The notes: generated by a model not told the origin, from the letters alone. Numbered from the stretch's first letter, positions 25,445 to 33,335 are shown. The stretch is DNA of 33,335 bases from Desulfobacteraceae bacterium (GCA_022340425.1 JAJDNY010000064.1:1-33335), one strand, 5' to 3'. Program-made: numbers and translations.

Positions 25445-25827
25445 GGGTTCACCTTTTCGGGCGCCCCGGCTTCGGCGGGGATGGCTTCGGCATCGCTCAT
25501 GTCCTCGGTGTTGACGGTCCCCAGCTCTTGGTGGGCCTTGAAAAACAGAATAAAAACGAAAACCAGGAGCGCAAACCCGATGACGATGGCCGTCAGAATC
25601 AGCGCCTGGGGCAGGCTGTTGGCGACCACCCCGGCCGGAACCTGCGCACCTTCCGGAATCAGCGGCGGGTGGGGGTTCCCCGGCCGGCCGGCAGCGAAAA
25701 TCACGAGATTGACGGCGTTGCTGGCCAGCACAAGTCCGAAGATGAAGCGCACCAGATGCCTGCCGAGCATCAAAAACAGGCTGGCGGCCACCATGGCACC
25801 GCTCAGCAGGGCGAGGACGGTCTCCAC
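25441..25827 (-). CDS. mrpC: Mrp Na+/H+ antiporter subunit C
   Basis: The 128-residue subunit is a NuoK homologue with three helices. LSGAMVAASLFLMLGRHLVRFIFG and LASNAVNLVIFAAG are followed by the family's NSLPQALILTAIVIGFAL. The C-terminus is a soluble acidic tail. The start is a GTG with GGAGG about 9 nt upstream, one base after the mrpB stop. It overlaps mrpD by 4 bases. Confidence 0.93.
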   Translation of the reverse strand: METVLALLSGAMVAASLFLMLGRHLVRFIFGLVLASNAVNLVIFAAGRPGNPHPPLIPEGAQVPAGVVANSLPQALILTAIVIGFALLVFVFILFFKAHQELGTVNTEDMSDAEAIPAEAGAPEKVNP

Positions 25828-25828
25828 C

Positions 25829-26233
25829 TCAAATTTCCTCCAGTCCCAGGACCAGAGTCAAAATGGATCCCAGAACCACCAGAAAAACACCCAGGTCGAA
25901 TACCAGGGGCGTGCCGACGGCCGGTGCGGCGGAGCCCGCCGGCCACCACAAGCCGGTCAAAAAAGGGAGTCCGGCCAACGCCCCCCAAAGGCCCGCGCTG
26001 ATGGCCAGCAGGAGCCCCGTCGCCACCAGGACCAGCGGGTCGAGCCGCAGGGCGCGCCGCACCGGCTGGGGCCCCTCGGCGATGGCAAACAGCGAAAAAC
26101 CGGTTGCAGCCACCAGCGCTGCGGAAAAACCGCCGCCCGGAGCGTTGTGACCCCGAAAGAGGAGATAGACGGCAAAAACGAGGATCAGGCCCACCAGAAT
26201 GCGATTGGCCACCTGGAGGATGAACGAGGGCAT
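25829..26233 (-). CDS. mrpB: Mrp Na+/H+ antiporter subunit B
   Basis: The 134-residue subunit has four helices and the MrpB signature YLLFRGHNAPGGGFSAALV, followed by a TPLVFDLGVFLVVLGSIL segment. AAGGAGGT lies 10 nt before the ATG. It starts 8 bp after the mrpA stop and ends one base before mrpC. As a separate gene it completes the group with the MrpB-like domain at the end of MrpA. Confidence 0.93.
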   Translation of the reverse strand: MPSFILQVANRILVGLILVFAVYLLFRGHNAPGGGFSAALVAATGFSLFAIAEGPQPVRRALRLDPLVLVATGLLLAISAGLWGALAGLPFLTGLWWPAGSAAPAVGTPLVFDLGVFLVVLGSILTLVLGLEEI

Positions 26234-26241
26234 GGCCGCGG

Positions 26242-28470
26242 CTACCTCCTTTCCCGGGAGATCAGGGCGAAGCCGGCCAAGCCAGCGGTTGCGACCACAA
26301 CGATCTCACCGAGGGTGTCCAGGCCCCTGAAATCCACCAGGATAACGTTGACGATGTTGCGCCCGTGGGCCACCAGATAGCTGTTGTGCTCGAAAAAATC
26401 GGTCAACTGGCGGTCCATGACACCGCTGGTTGCCGCCATGCAGAGGACGGCGACCAATGCCCCGGCACCCAGCGCCACCAGAGCATCCACCCAGCGGCCG
26501 GGCAATTCGCCACCGGACTTTTTCTGCAGCGGCGGCAACCGCAGCAAAACGATGGCCACGATGATCAGCGTCAGGGTTTCCACCAGCAGCTGGGTTAGCG
26601 CCAGATCCGGCGCGCCGAAGACCAGAAAGACCAGCGCCGCACCGGAGCCGACCACCCCCAGGGCGCAGACTGCCAGGATCCGGCTGCGGGCTGCCACCAC
26701 AACCCCCACCGCGCCCGCCATAAGGGCCACCAGCAGCCACTGCCAAAAGGGCAGGGACGGCAGGGGCGGCGCTACGAGGCCGCCTTCGGCGTTCAGGAAC
26801 CAGACAGTGGTTGCAGTCAGGGTAAAAACGGTCAGAATCGTCAGCAGATAGCGGTGCAGCGAGCCGTTTTGGATAAACCCCGTCAGCAGCCCAGCGCTTC
26901 GCGCCGTGGCGGCCATGGTCAGGGCGTAGAGCCCATCCGCGGTGAAGGGCATCCCGGCCGCCAGGGCCGCGACCCAGCGCCGGACAGGCCGTCTGACCAG
27001 GTAAAAAGCCGCCCCCAAAACAAGGGTCAGGATGCTCAGCAGGAGCGGGTCGTTGACGCCGTGAAAAAGCTTCAGCCCGGCGTGTTCGGCAACCGGATGG
27101 ATCGCCGAGACGGCCGGTGCCACCAGCCATCGCCCGACCCAGTCGGGGATAAGGCCGAATATTAGGCACAACGACCCGATCGCCGTCGGCCCCAGCCACA
27201 TCCAAACCGGTGCCTCATGGGGCGGGACGGGGGTCGGCAGCGCCTTCCCCAAAAACGGGCGGATCAAAACCGTACCCGCCACAGCGGTCATCAGGGCGTT
27301 GCACAGCACCGCCGCGGAAGTGGCGAAAACCGGAAAAACCTCCTCGGCCAAGGCGCCTTCGTACATGATCTCCTTGCCGACGAAGCCCAGAAAGAGGGGA
27401 AAGCCGGCCATGGACATGGCCGCCGTGGCGGCGCCGAAAGCGGTGGCGGGCATGGCGCGGATCAGCCCGCCGATGCGCCCGATCTCGCGGGTCCCGGTTC
27501 CATGGTCGATGATCCCGACAACCAGAAAAAGCGCCGACTTGTAAAGGGAGTGCACCAGCATGAAGGTCACGGCAGCCGTCAGGGCCGGGGTCGTCTTGCC
27601 CCCCAGAAACATCGTCAGGATGCCCAGAGCCATGATAGTCGTGTAGGCCAGCAGGCGCTTGAGATCGGTCTGCCCCATGGCGAGCACGGCCCCCAGAAGC
27701 GCCGTCACCCCGCCGACGATGACCAGCGTGCCCATCCAGGCCGTGGTGCCGCCGAGCACCGGGTGCAAGCGTGCCAAGAGATAGATGCCGGCCTTGACCA
27801 TGGTGGCCGAATGCAGGAAGGCGCTGATCGGGGTCGGCGCGCTCATGGCGTTGGGCAGCCAGAAATGAAACGGGAATTGCGCGGACTTGGTAAACGCGCC
27901 GGTGAAGACCAATGCGAGAATCGGGAGGTAAAAGACGTGCCCCTGTATGGCCCGGGCGGACTCGGCAAGCGCGGAGAGACGGTAAGTCCCGGCAAGCCCA
28001 CCGATCAGCAGAAACCCGATCAAAAGCGCCAGCCCGCCGGCGCCGGTCACCAGCAGCGCCTGGCGCGCATGCCGGCGGGCGGCGTCGTTTTCGTGGTCAA
28101 AGCCGATCAGCAGGTACGACAGCAGCGTCGTCAGTTCCCAAAAGACAAACAGCGTGATCAGGTTGTCGGCGAAGACCACCCCCAGCATGGCCAGCAAAAA
28201 CAGATGCAGAAAGACGAAGAAGCGGGCGTAATACCGGTTGCCGCGCATGTAGTCGGCCGCAAAAAGAACCACGAAAACGCCGATGCCGCTGACGATCAGG
28301 CCGAAGAAGACGCTCAACCCGTCGACGGCGAAATCGGCGTCGACCCCCAGGCCGGGTGCCCACACCCAGGAGAGGTAAGCGGCCCCGCCGCCAACCACCC
28401 CCGGCACCTGCAGGCACAAGCCCGCAAAAAGCGCCAGCGGCAAGAGGGCCGTCATCCTGCCGGCAATCAC
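26242..28470 (-). CDS. mrpA: Mrp Na+/H+ antiporter subunit A
   Basis: The largest subunit (742 residues) is a homologue of complex I NuoL with about twenty helices. Key motifs are FVFWELTTLLSYLLIG with the conserved Glu, FHFWLPNAMSAPTPISAF, HSATMVKAG and LVHSLYKSALFLV with its transport Lys. The C-terminal third (GAPDLALTQLLVETLTLII, NVILVDFRGLDTLGE) is the MrpB-like extension typical of MrpA. I chose the GTG at 28470 because AGGAG lies 8 nt upstream. An ATG at 28488 would add six residues but has no ribosome-binding site. It heads an operon with all seven subunits, predicted to expel Na+ in exchange for H+ and so support salt and alkali tolerance. Confidence 0.95.
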   Translation of the reverse strand: MIAGRMTALLPLALFAGLCLQVPGVVGGGAAYLSWVWAPGLGVDADFAVDGLSVFFGLIVSGIGVFVVLFAADYMRGNRYYARFFVFLHLFLLAMLGVVFADNLITLFVFWELTTLLSYLLIGFDHENDAARRHARQALLVTGAGGLALLIGFLLIGGLAGTYRLSALAESARAIQGHVFYLPILALVFTGAFTKSAQFPFHFWLPNAMSAPTPISAFLHSATMVKAGIYLLARLHPVLGGTTAWMGTLVIVGGVTALLGAVLAMGQTDLKRLLAYTTIMALGILTMFLGGKTTPALTAAVTFMLVHSLYKSALFLVVGIIDHGTGTREIGRIGGLIRAMPATAFGAATAAMSMAGFPLFLGFVGKEIMYEGALAEEVFPVFATSAAVLCNALMTAVAGTVLIRPFLGKALPTPVPPHEAPVWMWLGPTAIGSLCLIFGLIPDWVGRWLVAPAVSAIHPVAEHAGLKLFHGVNDPLLLSILTLVLGAAFYLVRRPVRRWVAALAAGMPFTADGLYALTMAATARSAGLLTGFIQNGSLHRYLLTILTVFTLTATTVWFLNAEGGLVAPPLPSLPFWQWLLVALMAGAVGVVVAARSRILAVCALGVVGSGAALVFLVFGAPDLALTQLLVETLTLIIVAIVLLRLPPLQKKSGGELPGRWVDALVALGAGALVAVLCMAATSGVMDRQLTDFFEHNSYLVAHGRNIVNVILVDFRGLDTLGEIVVVATAGLAGFALISRERR

Positions 28471-28761
28471 GGAATTTGGCTCCTGCATGGCGTCGCGACC
28501 TTGCTGCGGGGGCTGAAACGGCGACGGCGCGGTGTTGAGACTCTGGCGCCGGATTCAGGGGTGCCGTACCACTCGGGAAAGAATCGCCCGCCTGCGCCGG
28601 GTTGCGTTTCGCCCAAAGACCTCTTCGGCCGGCGTTTAGCGGGGAATGGGCCGATGGAGGGAGGGCGGGAAACATACCGCAAGCAAGACGCGCAGCGGCT
28701 TTTTTTTCGTCGAGACCCTGAAGCCTGGGACCGGCTTCGGCGATTGTGAACGGACCCTTTG

Positions 28762-28790
28762 GATATGCCAAAAAGAGGGGTGGGTGTCAA
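28762..28790 (-). promoter_or_regulatory. Sigma-70-type promoter of the mrpABCDEFG operon
   Basis: On the minus strand TTGACA (28790-28785) is followed after 17 bp by CATATC (28767-28762). The leader to mrpA would be about 285 nt, long enough for an RNA regulator, but I recognise none. It contains GC-rich inverted segments. The space from 28471 to 29047 has no gene. Confidence 0.55.
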
Positions 28791-28929
28791 TCACAACCTC
28801 GTCGGCATGACGCCAATCCTTTTAAAACAGATTGACCGGGCGGCGTGCGGCTGAGGCTTTTTTCAGCGGGGATTTTTCGATTGGCGCGGGGCGCGGCGAT
28901 TATTACGAAAACAACCTGACCGCGGCCAT

Positions 28930-28982
28930 TTATGACACAACCAATTTAATTTATTGACTAAATATTTTATTTTTGAAATACC
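28930..28982 (+). promoter_or_regulatory. AT-rich promoter region of recD2
   Basis: A sharply AT-rich island in an otherwise GC-rich sequence lies 70-120 bp before recD2. It contains a TTGACT at 28954-28959, but no convincing -10 box at the usual distance. It is the obvious place for the promoter; the exact elements are not resolved. Confidence 0.35.
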
Positions 28983-29047
28983 CATCTGGGCCTGGGATTT
29001 TAACGCCCCTTACGCCTGCCGCAAACCGTGCCCTCCCCCTTTTTGAT

Positions 29048-31540
29048 ATGGAAAACAACCAGCGCCAGCCCATCGCAAGGATCAGCGAAACAATTCGCGG
29101 AATAGTCGACCGGGTCACCTACCACAACCCCGACAGCGGCTGGTCGGTGCTGCGGGTCCTGTCCTTGGACAATCTGTACCGGCAGGAAACGGTGATCGTC
29201 CACCAAACAAAGGTTTTCGCCGGCGCCACGATGGAGTTTCGCGGGTTCTGGACGGTTCACCCCAAGTTCGGGCGGCAGTTCAGGGCCACGGAGGCCTTCG
29301 AGAGGAAGCCGGCAACCCTGGCGGCCCTGGAAAAATATTTGGGATCGGGTCTCATCAGTGGGGTCGGGCCCAAAACGGCCAAAAAGATCGTCAGGCACTT
29401 CGGCGACCAAACCCTTGCTGTCTTTGAAGGGGAAATCTCGCGGCTGCAGGAGGTACGCGGAATCGCCCAAAAAAAGCTCCACACCATCAGCGAGGCCTGG
29501 CGCGCGCACCGGGCGATCCGTGATGTGATGATGTTTCTTCAATCCCACGGGATCAGCACCCTCTTTGCGGTCAGGATCTACAAGGCGTATGGGGACAACG
29601 CCATCGCCTATGTAACGGAGGACCCCTACCGCCTGGCCAGCGACTTTTTCGGCATCGGTTTTTTTTCCGCCGACAAGGTCGCCTTGAGTATCGGTCTTGC
29701 GGCTGACAGCCCCCAGCGAATCATGGCCGGGATCCGGCACGTGCTTTCCGCCAGCAGGGAATTGGGCCATTGCTATCTGACGCAATCCCAGATCCGCTCC
29801 CAGGTCCAGGAACTGATCCTGTTGAACGTGACCGATCGCCTGCCGGATCTTCTCGGCCAAATGGTCCGGGAGGGGCTTGCCATGGTCCGGGAGCAGGCCA
29901 CCCCGGAGGGTGTCACCGAGCCTTGCTACTATGCCAAATCCCTGTACTTCGACGAGTTGTATGTGGCGCAAAAACTCGCCGCCATGAGAACCCCGCCGCA
30001 GGTTGACAGTGCGCGAATCGATCGCTGGCTGGATCAATACTGCCGGGTCCGGAACATTTCCCTGAGCGCGGAACAAGCCGATGCCGTAAGGGGGATTGCG
30101 GGCGAACGCTGCTCGGTCTTGACCGGGGGTCCCGGCTGCGGCAAAACAACGGCCACCCTGGTCCTGGTCCGGCTGCTGGAGGCGATGGGGCTGAAGGTTC
30201 TGCTGGCGGCCCCGACCGGTCGCGCGGCGCAGCGTATGACGGATGTGATCGGCCGGGAATCCAAGACGATTCATCGGCTGCTGGAGTGGCAGATCGGCAA
30301 ATTCAACAGAAACGAAGACAACCCGTTGGATGTCGATTTCCTGATCGTGGACGAGTGCTCCATGCTGGACATCAACCTGAGCGCCTCGTTGTTGCGGGCG
30401 GTGCCGAGCCAAAGCCAGGTCCTTTTCATCGGCGATCCGGACCAGTTGCCATCGGTGGGCGCCGGCAACGTGCTGCGGGACATCATCGCCTCACAGAAAA
30501 TCCCCTGCTTCCGACTGTCGAAGGTGTTTCGGCAAGCCCAGGCCTCGCGGATCATCCGCCATGCCCACCAGATCAACCAGGGGGTGATGCCCCACATCGA
30601 TTCCCCGTTTCAAAAACCCGAAATTTGGCAAAACGGGTCCGATTGCCTGTTCATTGACGCCGAGGAAGCCACCGGCGAGCAGCTGAAATTCATCGCCAGG
30701 GTGAAAAGGGCCCTCGGGTCGCCGGCAGAAGCGCCGGATGCCGGCGCCGCATCCGCCCTTTACGAATTCCGCTCGGACGAACCGATAACCGCCTACGAAA
30801 CCGAATGGCGCATTCCGAAAAAATTTCAACACGTCGACCTCGACCTGCTGTTGAAGGCCGGGACCGGGGTTGAGGAACTGCGCACTGTATTAAAAAAGGT
30901 GCACCCATGGTCGTCCCTGCATTACGGTCTGGCCGCTTCGGAGGTGGTCCGGAAGCTTTTTCTGGAATGGATACCGAAATACTTTGGGGACCAACTGGAG
31001 ATTCAGATCATCAGCCCGATGAGGCGCGGAAGTCTGGGAACCCTCAATTTAAACAGGATGATTCAGGAATCGGCCAACCCCCCCCGCAAAGGCAAAAGCC
31101 AACTGCTGGTGGGTGAAAAGACATTAAGGATCGGCGATCGTGTGATTCACCGCCGAAACAACTACGAACTCGGGGTGTTTAACGGCGATATCGGTGTCAT
31201 CAGCGATATCGACAATGAAAAGCTGACCTGTCGGGTGTCTTTTTCCCCCGACGGCAGGCAGGTACTCTACCAGCGCGATCAAATCCAGGAGCTCGATCTG
31301 GCCTATGCCATTACAATCCACAAGTCCCAGGGAAGCGAATTCGGCGCGGTTATCATCCCGGTTCTCACTCAGCACTTCAAAATGCTTTTTCGCAACCTGA
31401 TCTACACGGGACTGACAAGGGCCAGAAAACTGGCCGTTTTGGTGGGAACCCGCAGGGCGCTGGCGATGGCGGTGCGGAATCAGGATACCAGTCAGCGGCA
31501 AACCTCATTGAAAGCGCTCTTAATTGCCATGGCAAAGTGA
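29048..31540 (+). CDS. recD2: RecD2-family ATP-dependent DNA helicase
   Basis: The 830-residue protein is a RecD2-type SF1B 5'-3' helicase without RecBC. Its N-terminal OB-like domain (GIVDRVTYHNPDSGWSVLRV) is followed by a helix-hairpin-helix region near residues 99-119. Walker A GGPGCGKTT lies at about residues 359-367 and Walker B VDECSM at about 433-438. Motif III (GDPDQLPSVGAGNVL), SPMRRGSLGTLNLN and the C-terminal AITIHKSQGSEF motif complete the helicase. About 72 residues at 556-628 have no counterpart in the RecD2 proteins I know (usually about 720-750 residues). MENNQRQPI was chosen as the start because the family begins there; a TTG at 28973 would add 25 unrelated residues. Neither start has a good ribosome-binding site. 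It stands alone. Confidence 0.93.
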   Translation: MENNQRQPIARISETIRGIVDRVTYHNPDSGWSVLRVLSLDNLYRQETVIVHQTKVFAGATMEFRGFWTVHPKFGRQFRATEAFERKPATLAALEKYLGSGLISGVGPKTAKKIVRHFGDQTLAVFEGEISRLQEVRGIAQKKLHTISEAWRAHRAIRDVMMFLQSHGISTLFAVRIYKAYGDNAIAYVTEDPYRLASDFFGIGFFSADKVALSIGLAADSPQRIMAGIRHVLSASRELGHCYLTQSQIRSQVQELILLNVTDRLPDLLGQMVREGLAMVREQATPEGVTEPCYYAKSLYFDELYVAQKLAAMRTPPQVDSARIDRWLDQYCRVRNISLSAEQADAVRGIAGERCSVLTGGPGCGKTTATLVLVRLLEAMGLKVLLAAPTGRAAQRMTDVIGRESKTIHRLLEWQIGKFNRNEDNPLDVDFLIVDECSMLDINLSASLLRAVPSQSQVLFIGDPDQLPSVGAGNVLRDIIASQKIPCFRLSKVFRQAQASRIIRHAHQINQGVMPHIDSPFQKPEIWQNGSDCLFIDAEEATGEQLKFIARVKRALGSPAEAPDAGAASALYEFRSDEPITAYETEWRIPKKFQHVDLDLLLKAGTGVEELRTVLKKVHPWSSLHYGLAASEVVRKLFLEWIPKYFGDQLEIQIISPMRRGSLGTLNLNRMIQESANPPRKGKSQLLVGEKTLRIGDRVIHRRNNYELGVFNGDIGVISDIDNEKLTCRVSFSPDGRQVLYQRDQIQELDLAYAITIHKSQGSEFGAVIIPVLTQHFKMLFRNLIYTGLTRARKLAVLVGTRRALAMAVRNQDTSQRQTSLKALLIAMAK

Positions 31541-31566
31541 GGGGGCAATCGTTTTGAAGGCGAACC

Positions 31567-31642
31567 CCAAGGACCCGGCCTTGGCGCGTTTTGATCCCCA
31601 AAATCAGCGCGCAGTGCAAGGAGGTTGCCAGCGATGGCAACC
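31567..31642 (+). ncRNA. Cluster of three hairpins, possible structured RNA or 3' end element
   Basis: Three stems follow one another: CCAAGG/CCTTGG (31567-31584), GCGC...TTTTG/CAAAA...GCGC (31584-31610) and GGTTGCCA-GCGA-TGGCAACC (31623-31642). The last is capped by a GNRA-type tetraloop. They begin 26 nt after the recD2 stop and precede a promoter at 31716. This could be the recD2 3' UTR, a small RNA or a degenerate mobile element. No known RNA class was recognised. Confidence 0.35.
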
Positions 31643-31715
31643 CGCGCCAGGAGAGTGGGTTATGGCGGGAAGGAGGAAGTGGGACCACCGGGTTTGCCCG
31701 TAACACCGACGGCGC

Positions 31716-31743
31716 TTGACATGGCCAGATCCGAGGCTAGTTT
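31716..31743 (+). promoter_or_regulatory. Sigma-70-type promoter of the lipoprotein gene
   Basis: TTGACA (31716-31721) is followed after 16 bp by TAGTTT (31738-31743). The -35 is perfect, the -10 weak. It lies about 40 bp before the lipoprotein start region at 31785-31797. Confidence 0.45.
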
Positions 31744-31784
31744 GAGACCTGAGGAGTTGATGAATTCAAACTTACCTTGGGGAA

Positions 31785-32258
31785 ATGGGGGGCATTGTGA
31801 AAACGCGAATACTTAACATTCTCCTTTTTCTCTGCACACTCATGGCGCTTGTCGGCTGCAAGCAGCTGATTCTGGGTACAAAAGCCCCTGCGGCCAGAAG
31901 CGTCCGATTGGTGGAAGGCAGCCCCCAGACCGGGACCTGGGCAGCTTCAGAATTTGTCATGCACTATGAGTATCTTTTCAATCGGGCCAAAGAAAACGAC
32001 TTTGGATTGCTTGAATTTTCGGCTTTCATCGAGAAAACGGCCGCCAGACTGGACAGCCTTTCCATCTGGATCTATCTGCTCGACGCAAACGGTAAAATCG
32101 TCGAGTTGAAACGGCTTTACGCTTCCGGCTACAAAGATCCCGCCTATATGGAAAAAAGCCTGGCCCGCAGGCTCACGACCCAGGTGCCTGCTCCTCCGGA
32201 AACAGTCGCCATCAGCTTTGCCTATACGGCAGCGGCGTGGAATGGTGGCAGCAGATAA
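31785..32258 (+). CDS. Predicted lipoprotein of unknown function
   Basis: The 157-residue precursor has a lipoprotein signal peptide: KTRILNILLFLCTLMALVGC, with the lipobox LVGC and lipidation expected on that Cys. The mature part is soluble, with alternating hydrophobic strands and helices (LFNRAKENDFGLLEFSAFIEK, LSIWIYLLDANGKIVELKRL) suggesting a small globular domain. The ATG at 31785 and the GTG at 31797 are both possible starts; the GTG has a G-run at a better distance and gives a cleaner signal peptide. It stands alone, with a promoter at 31716. No family recognised. Confidence 0.75.
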   Translation: MGGIVKTRILNILLFLCTLMALVGCKQLILGTKAPAARSVRLVEGSPQTGTWAASEFVMHYEYLFNRAKENDFGLLEFSAFIEKTAARLDSLSIWIYLLDANGKIVELKRLYASGYKDPAYMEKSLARRLTTQVPAPPETVAISFAYTAAAWNGGSR

Positions 32259-32336
32259 CCGATGACCGCAACTCAAATTAAACGCCTAACCACCCAAAAA
32301 ATTCATCGCATCTTTTTTAAACATGCCCCAATCTCC

Positions 32337-32380
32337 GAGAAAAAAAGAAGCCCCACCTTTCAAACGCGAGAGGTGAGGCT
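32337..32380 (-). terminator. Intrinsic terminator of the AbrB-like gene
   Basis: On the minus strand AGCCTCACCT (32380-32371) pairs with AGGTGGGGCT (32358-32349), one mismatch in ten, around a 12-nt loop. TTC and seven T's follow. It is about 135 nt after the stop at 32516. Between it and the gene (32381-32515) I see no other ORF. Confidence 0.75.
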
Positions 32381-32515
32381 CAATGCGCGCATCCCCGACC
32401 TCGCTGCCCAGCACTGCCGCGAAATAAGGACGGTGGCAAGCGCCGGGATTGCATGAGGCCGGACCAAAGCCCAGGGGATAATCCAATGGGTTTTTGGTTT
32501 TCTGAATTTGCCGGT

Positions 32516-32848
32516 TTAAATCAGTTTCAACGAGATTCCCACTTTGGTCTTGCGTGCCAAAAAAAGGTCCCCCACCTTGAAGCCCAACTCTTCAATCAGC
32601 TCCTTGGGAAGGATCAGACTACCCCGCTTGCTAACGGCTATTTCCTTTTTAACCCCACCTGATGGCTTTCCGCCTCGCGGGCTTTGAATTTCGGGAATTT
32701 CACCGGCCTCCATCAACGCATTGGCATAGGCCAACTTGAGTTGCGTTGAGGTATTAAAGCCGAACTTCTTCATGATGTCGCTTTGGGCAGCCCCCTCCTT
32801 GACCATCTTCACAAGACGCTTTCCATCGACCTCTTTTTTCTTCGCCAT
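32516..32848 (-). CDS. SpoVT/AbrB-like DNA-binding protein
   Basis: The 110-residue protein has two parts. The N-terminal half (GKRLVKMVKEGAAQSDIMKKFGF) looks like a helix-turn-helix or small helical bundle. The C-terminal half (VSKRGSLILPKELIEELGFK, VGDLFLARKTKVGISLKLI) matches the swapped-hairpin SpoVT-AbrB fold of AbrB and MazE-type proteins. It probably regulates transcription as a dimer. AAAGGAGAGG precedes the ATG. No toxin gene is next to it, so a toxin-antitoxin role is not supported here. It has a good promoter (32950-32977) and terminator (32337-32380), so it is a monocistronic unit. Confidence 0.8.
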   Translation of the reverse strand: MAKKKEVDGKRLVKMVKEGAAQSDIMKKFGFNTSTQLKLAYANALMEAGEIPEIQSPRGGKPSGGVKKEIAVSKRGSLILPKELIEELGFKVGDLFLARKTKVGISLKLI

Positions 32849-32949
32849 AAAACCTCTCCTTTTGAATGTGATGGGGTTTCAATTTATGATCGGTATCCAA
32901 TGTGTGAAACGACCGGTAACATAATCGGATATGCTTAATCAATCTTTAT

Positions 32950-32977
32950 TTTATAACTTGTAATGAAATTTTTCCAA
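32950..32977 (-). promoter_or_regulatory. Sigma-70-type promoter of the AbrB-like gene
   Basis: On the minus strand TTGGAA (32977-32972) is followed after 16 bp by TATAAA (32955-32950), in an AT-rich island. The leader would be about 100 nt. The region 32849-33009 holds only this promoter. Confidence 0.5.
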
Positions 32978-33009
32978 CAATCACCCCTCGCCCATAAAAA
33001 TAGACCCAT

Positions 33010-33335
33010 TCATGATGATTTCAGCCTGAAAAGGGCATCCTCAAACCAGCCGTGGTGCACCATTTGAGAAGCCGACACGCTTCCCACCCAAAACACCGAA
33101 TCGTCGAGCGTCCCCTGCATCGTCGATACATGGCCGTTGAAGGTTTTGTCGATAAAAATTTACCCGAGATACCATCATTCCAAACGTGTGAAACATTTCC
33201 GCAGCAGGCCGATATAAAACCTGGCATCATCCGGAAATTTTGATGACGGCGCAAAAAACATTTTACCCCAACGCGCGGTGTTCTGAAGGGAAGGCGCTTT
33301 GATGGGGATCCCGGAGATAGGCCTGGATTTACGCC
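33010..33335 (-). pseudogene. Possible decayed coding remnant at the window edge
   Basis: One minus-strand frame reads coding-like sequence from the window edge (SLQNTARWGKMFFAPSSK, then DDARFYIGLLRKCFTRLE) to a TGA at 33177-33175. A TAA follows five codons later. The same frame then continues as IFIDKTFNGHVSTMQGTLDD and SVFWVGSVSASQMVHHGWFE, ending at a TGA (33012-33010). Both parts have plausible composition, which suggests one gene broken by nonsense changes. The alternative is that the first TGA ends a real gene entering from the right and the rest is chance. No family recognised. Confidence 0.3.

Noticed and set aside
24446-28749. Two large plus-strand frames (644 and 510 codons) opposite the mrp operon
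   Set aside because: Rich in Gln, Gly and Arg and antisense to seven conserved membrane-protein genes; typical shadow frames.
32516-32848. Toxin-antitoxin module
   Set aside because: The AbrB-like fold fits an antitoxin, but no toxin-like ORF lies within a few hundred bases on either side. The gene also has its own promoter and terminator.
33021-33254. 77-residue minus-strand ORF near the right edge
   Set aside because: Its composition (many Cys, Arg, Trp) is not protein-like. An alternative frame in the same stretch reads much better, as noted in the remnant entry.

Overview
This GC-rich window carries about 30 protein genes and no rRNA, tRNA, CRISPR array or recognisable transposase. Several things point to a free-living, probably sulfate-reducing deltaproteobacterium (Desulfobacterota); this is inference from gene content, not from a marker gene. 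They are an EF-G of the spirochaete/planctomycete/deltaproteobacteria type, a MetF-type methylenetetrahydrofolate reductase fused to a Cys-rich MetV-like domain as expected around a Wood-Ljungdahl pathway, paired CheX/CheY genes, and several small proteins I associate with that group.

Left third (1-14,957). A partial AzlC-type permease on the minus strand diverges from an EF-G gene whose leader contains a promoter, an intrinsic terminator and a 40-codon upstream ORF. An unknown P-loop protein and a DUF554 membrane protein follow. A CheX gene and a small membrane protein form a minus-strand pair. A PHP-domain phosphoesterase faces the MetF-MetV fusion. A cheX-cheY-cheY cluster has a candidate sigma-28 promoter. 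Two small plus-strand genes (one a coiled-coil lipoprotein) end at a 131-bp near-perfectly symmetrical palindromic element, which lies between them and a convergent ihfA.

Middle (15,016-22,753). A complete pyruvate dehydrogenase complex operon (aceE-aceF-lpdA, minus strand) starts from a strong promoter with a long structured leader. About 100 bp away a second, divergent consensus promoter drives a double zinc-ribbon protein and a long coiled-coil protein of unknown function.

Right third (22,796-33,335). A complete seven-gene Mrp Na+/H+ antiporter operon (mrpABCDEFG, minus strand) is very tightly packed, mostly through 4-base start/stop overlaps. It diverges from recD2, which has an insertion of about 72 residues. 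Then come a run of hairpins, a small lipoprotein, an AbrB-like DNA-binding protein without an evident toxin partner, and what looks like a decayed coding remnant at the right edge.

The genes cover central carbon metabolism (PDH, C1 folate), ion homeostasis (Mrp), motility signalling, DNA repair and translation. Most of the layout is ordinary chromosomal housekeeping. The least explained parts are the EF-G leader, the palindromic element, the structured non-coding stretches and the uncharacterised small proteins.
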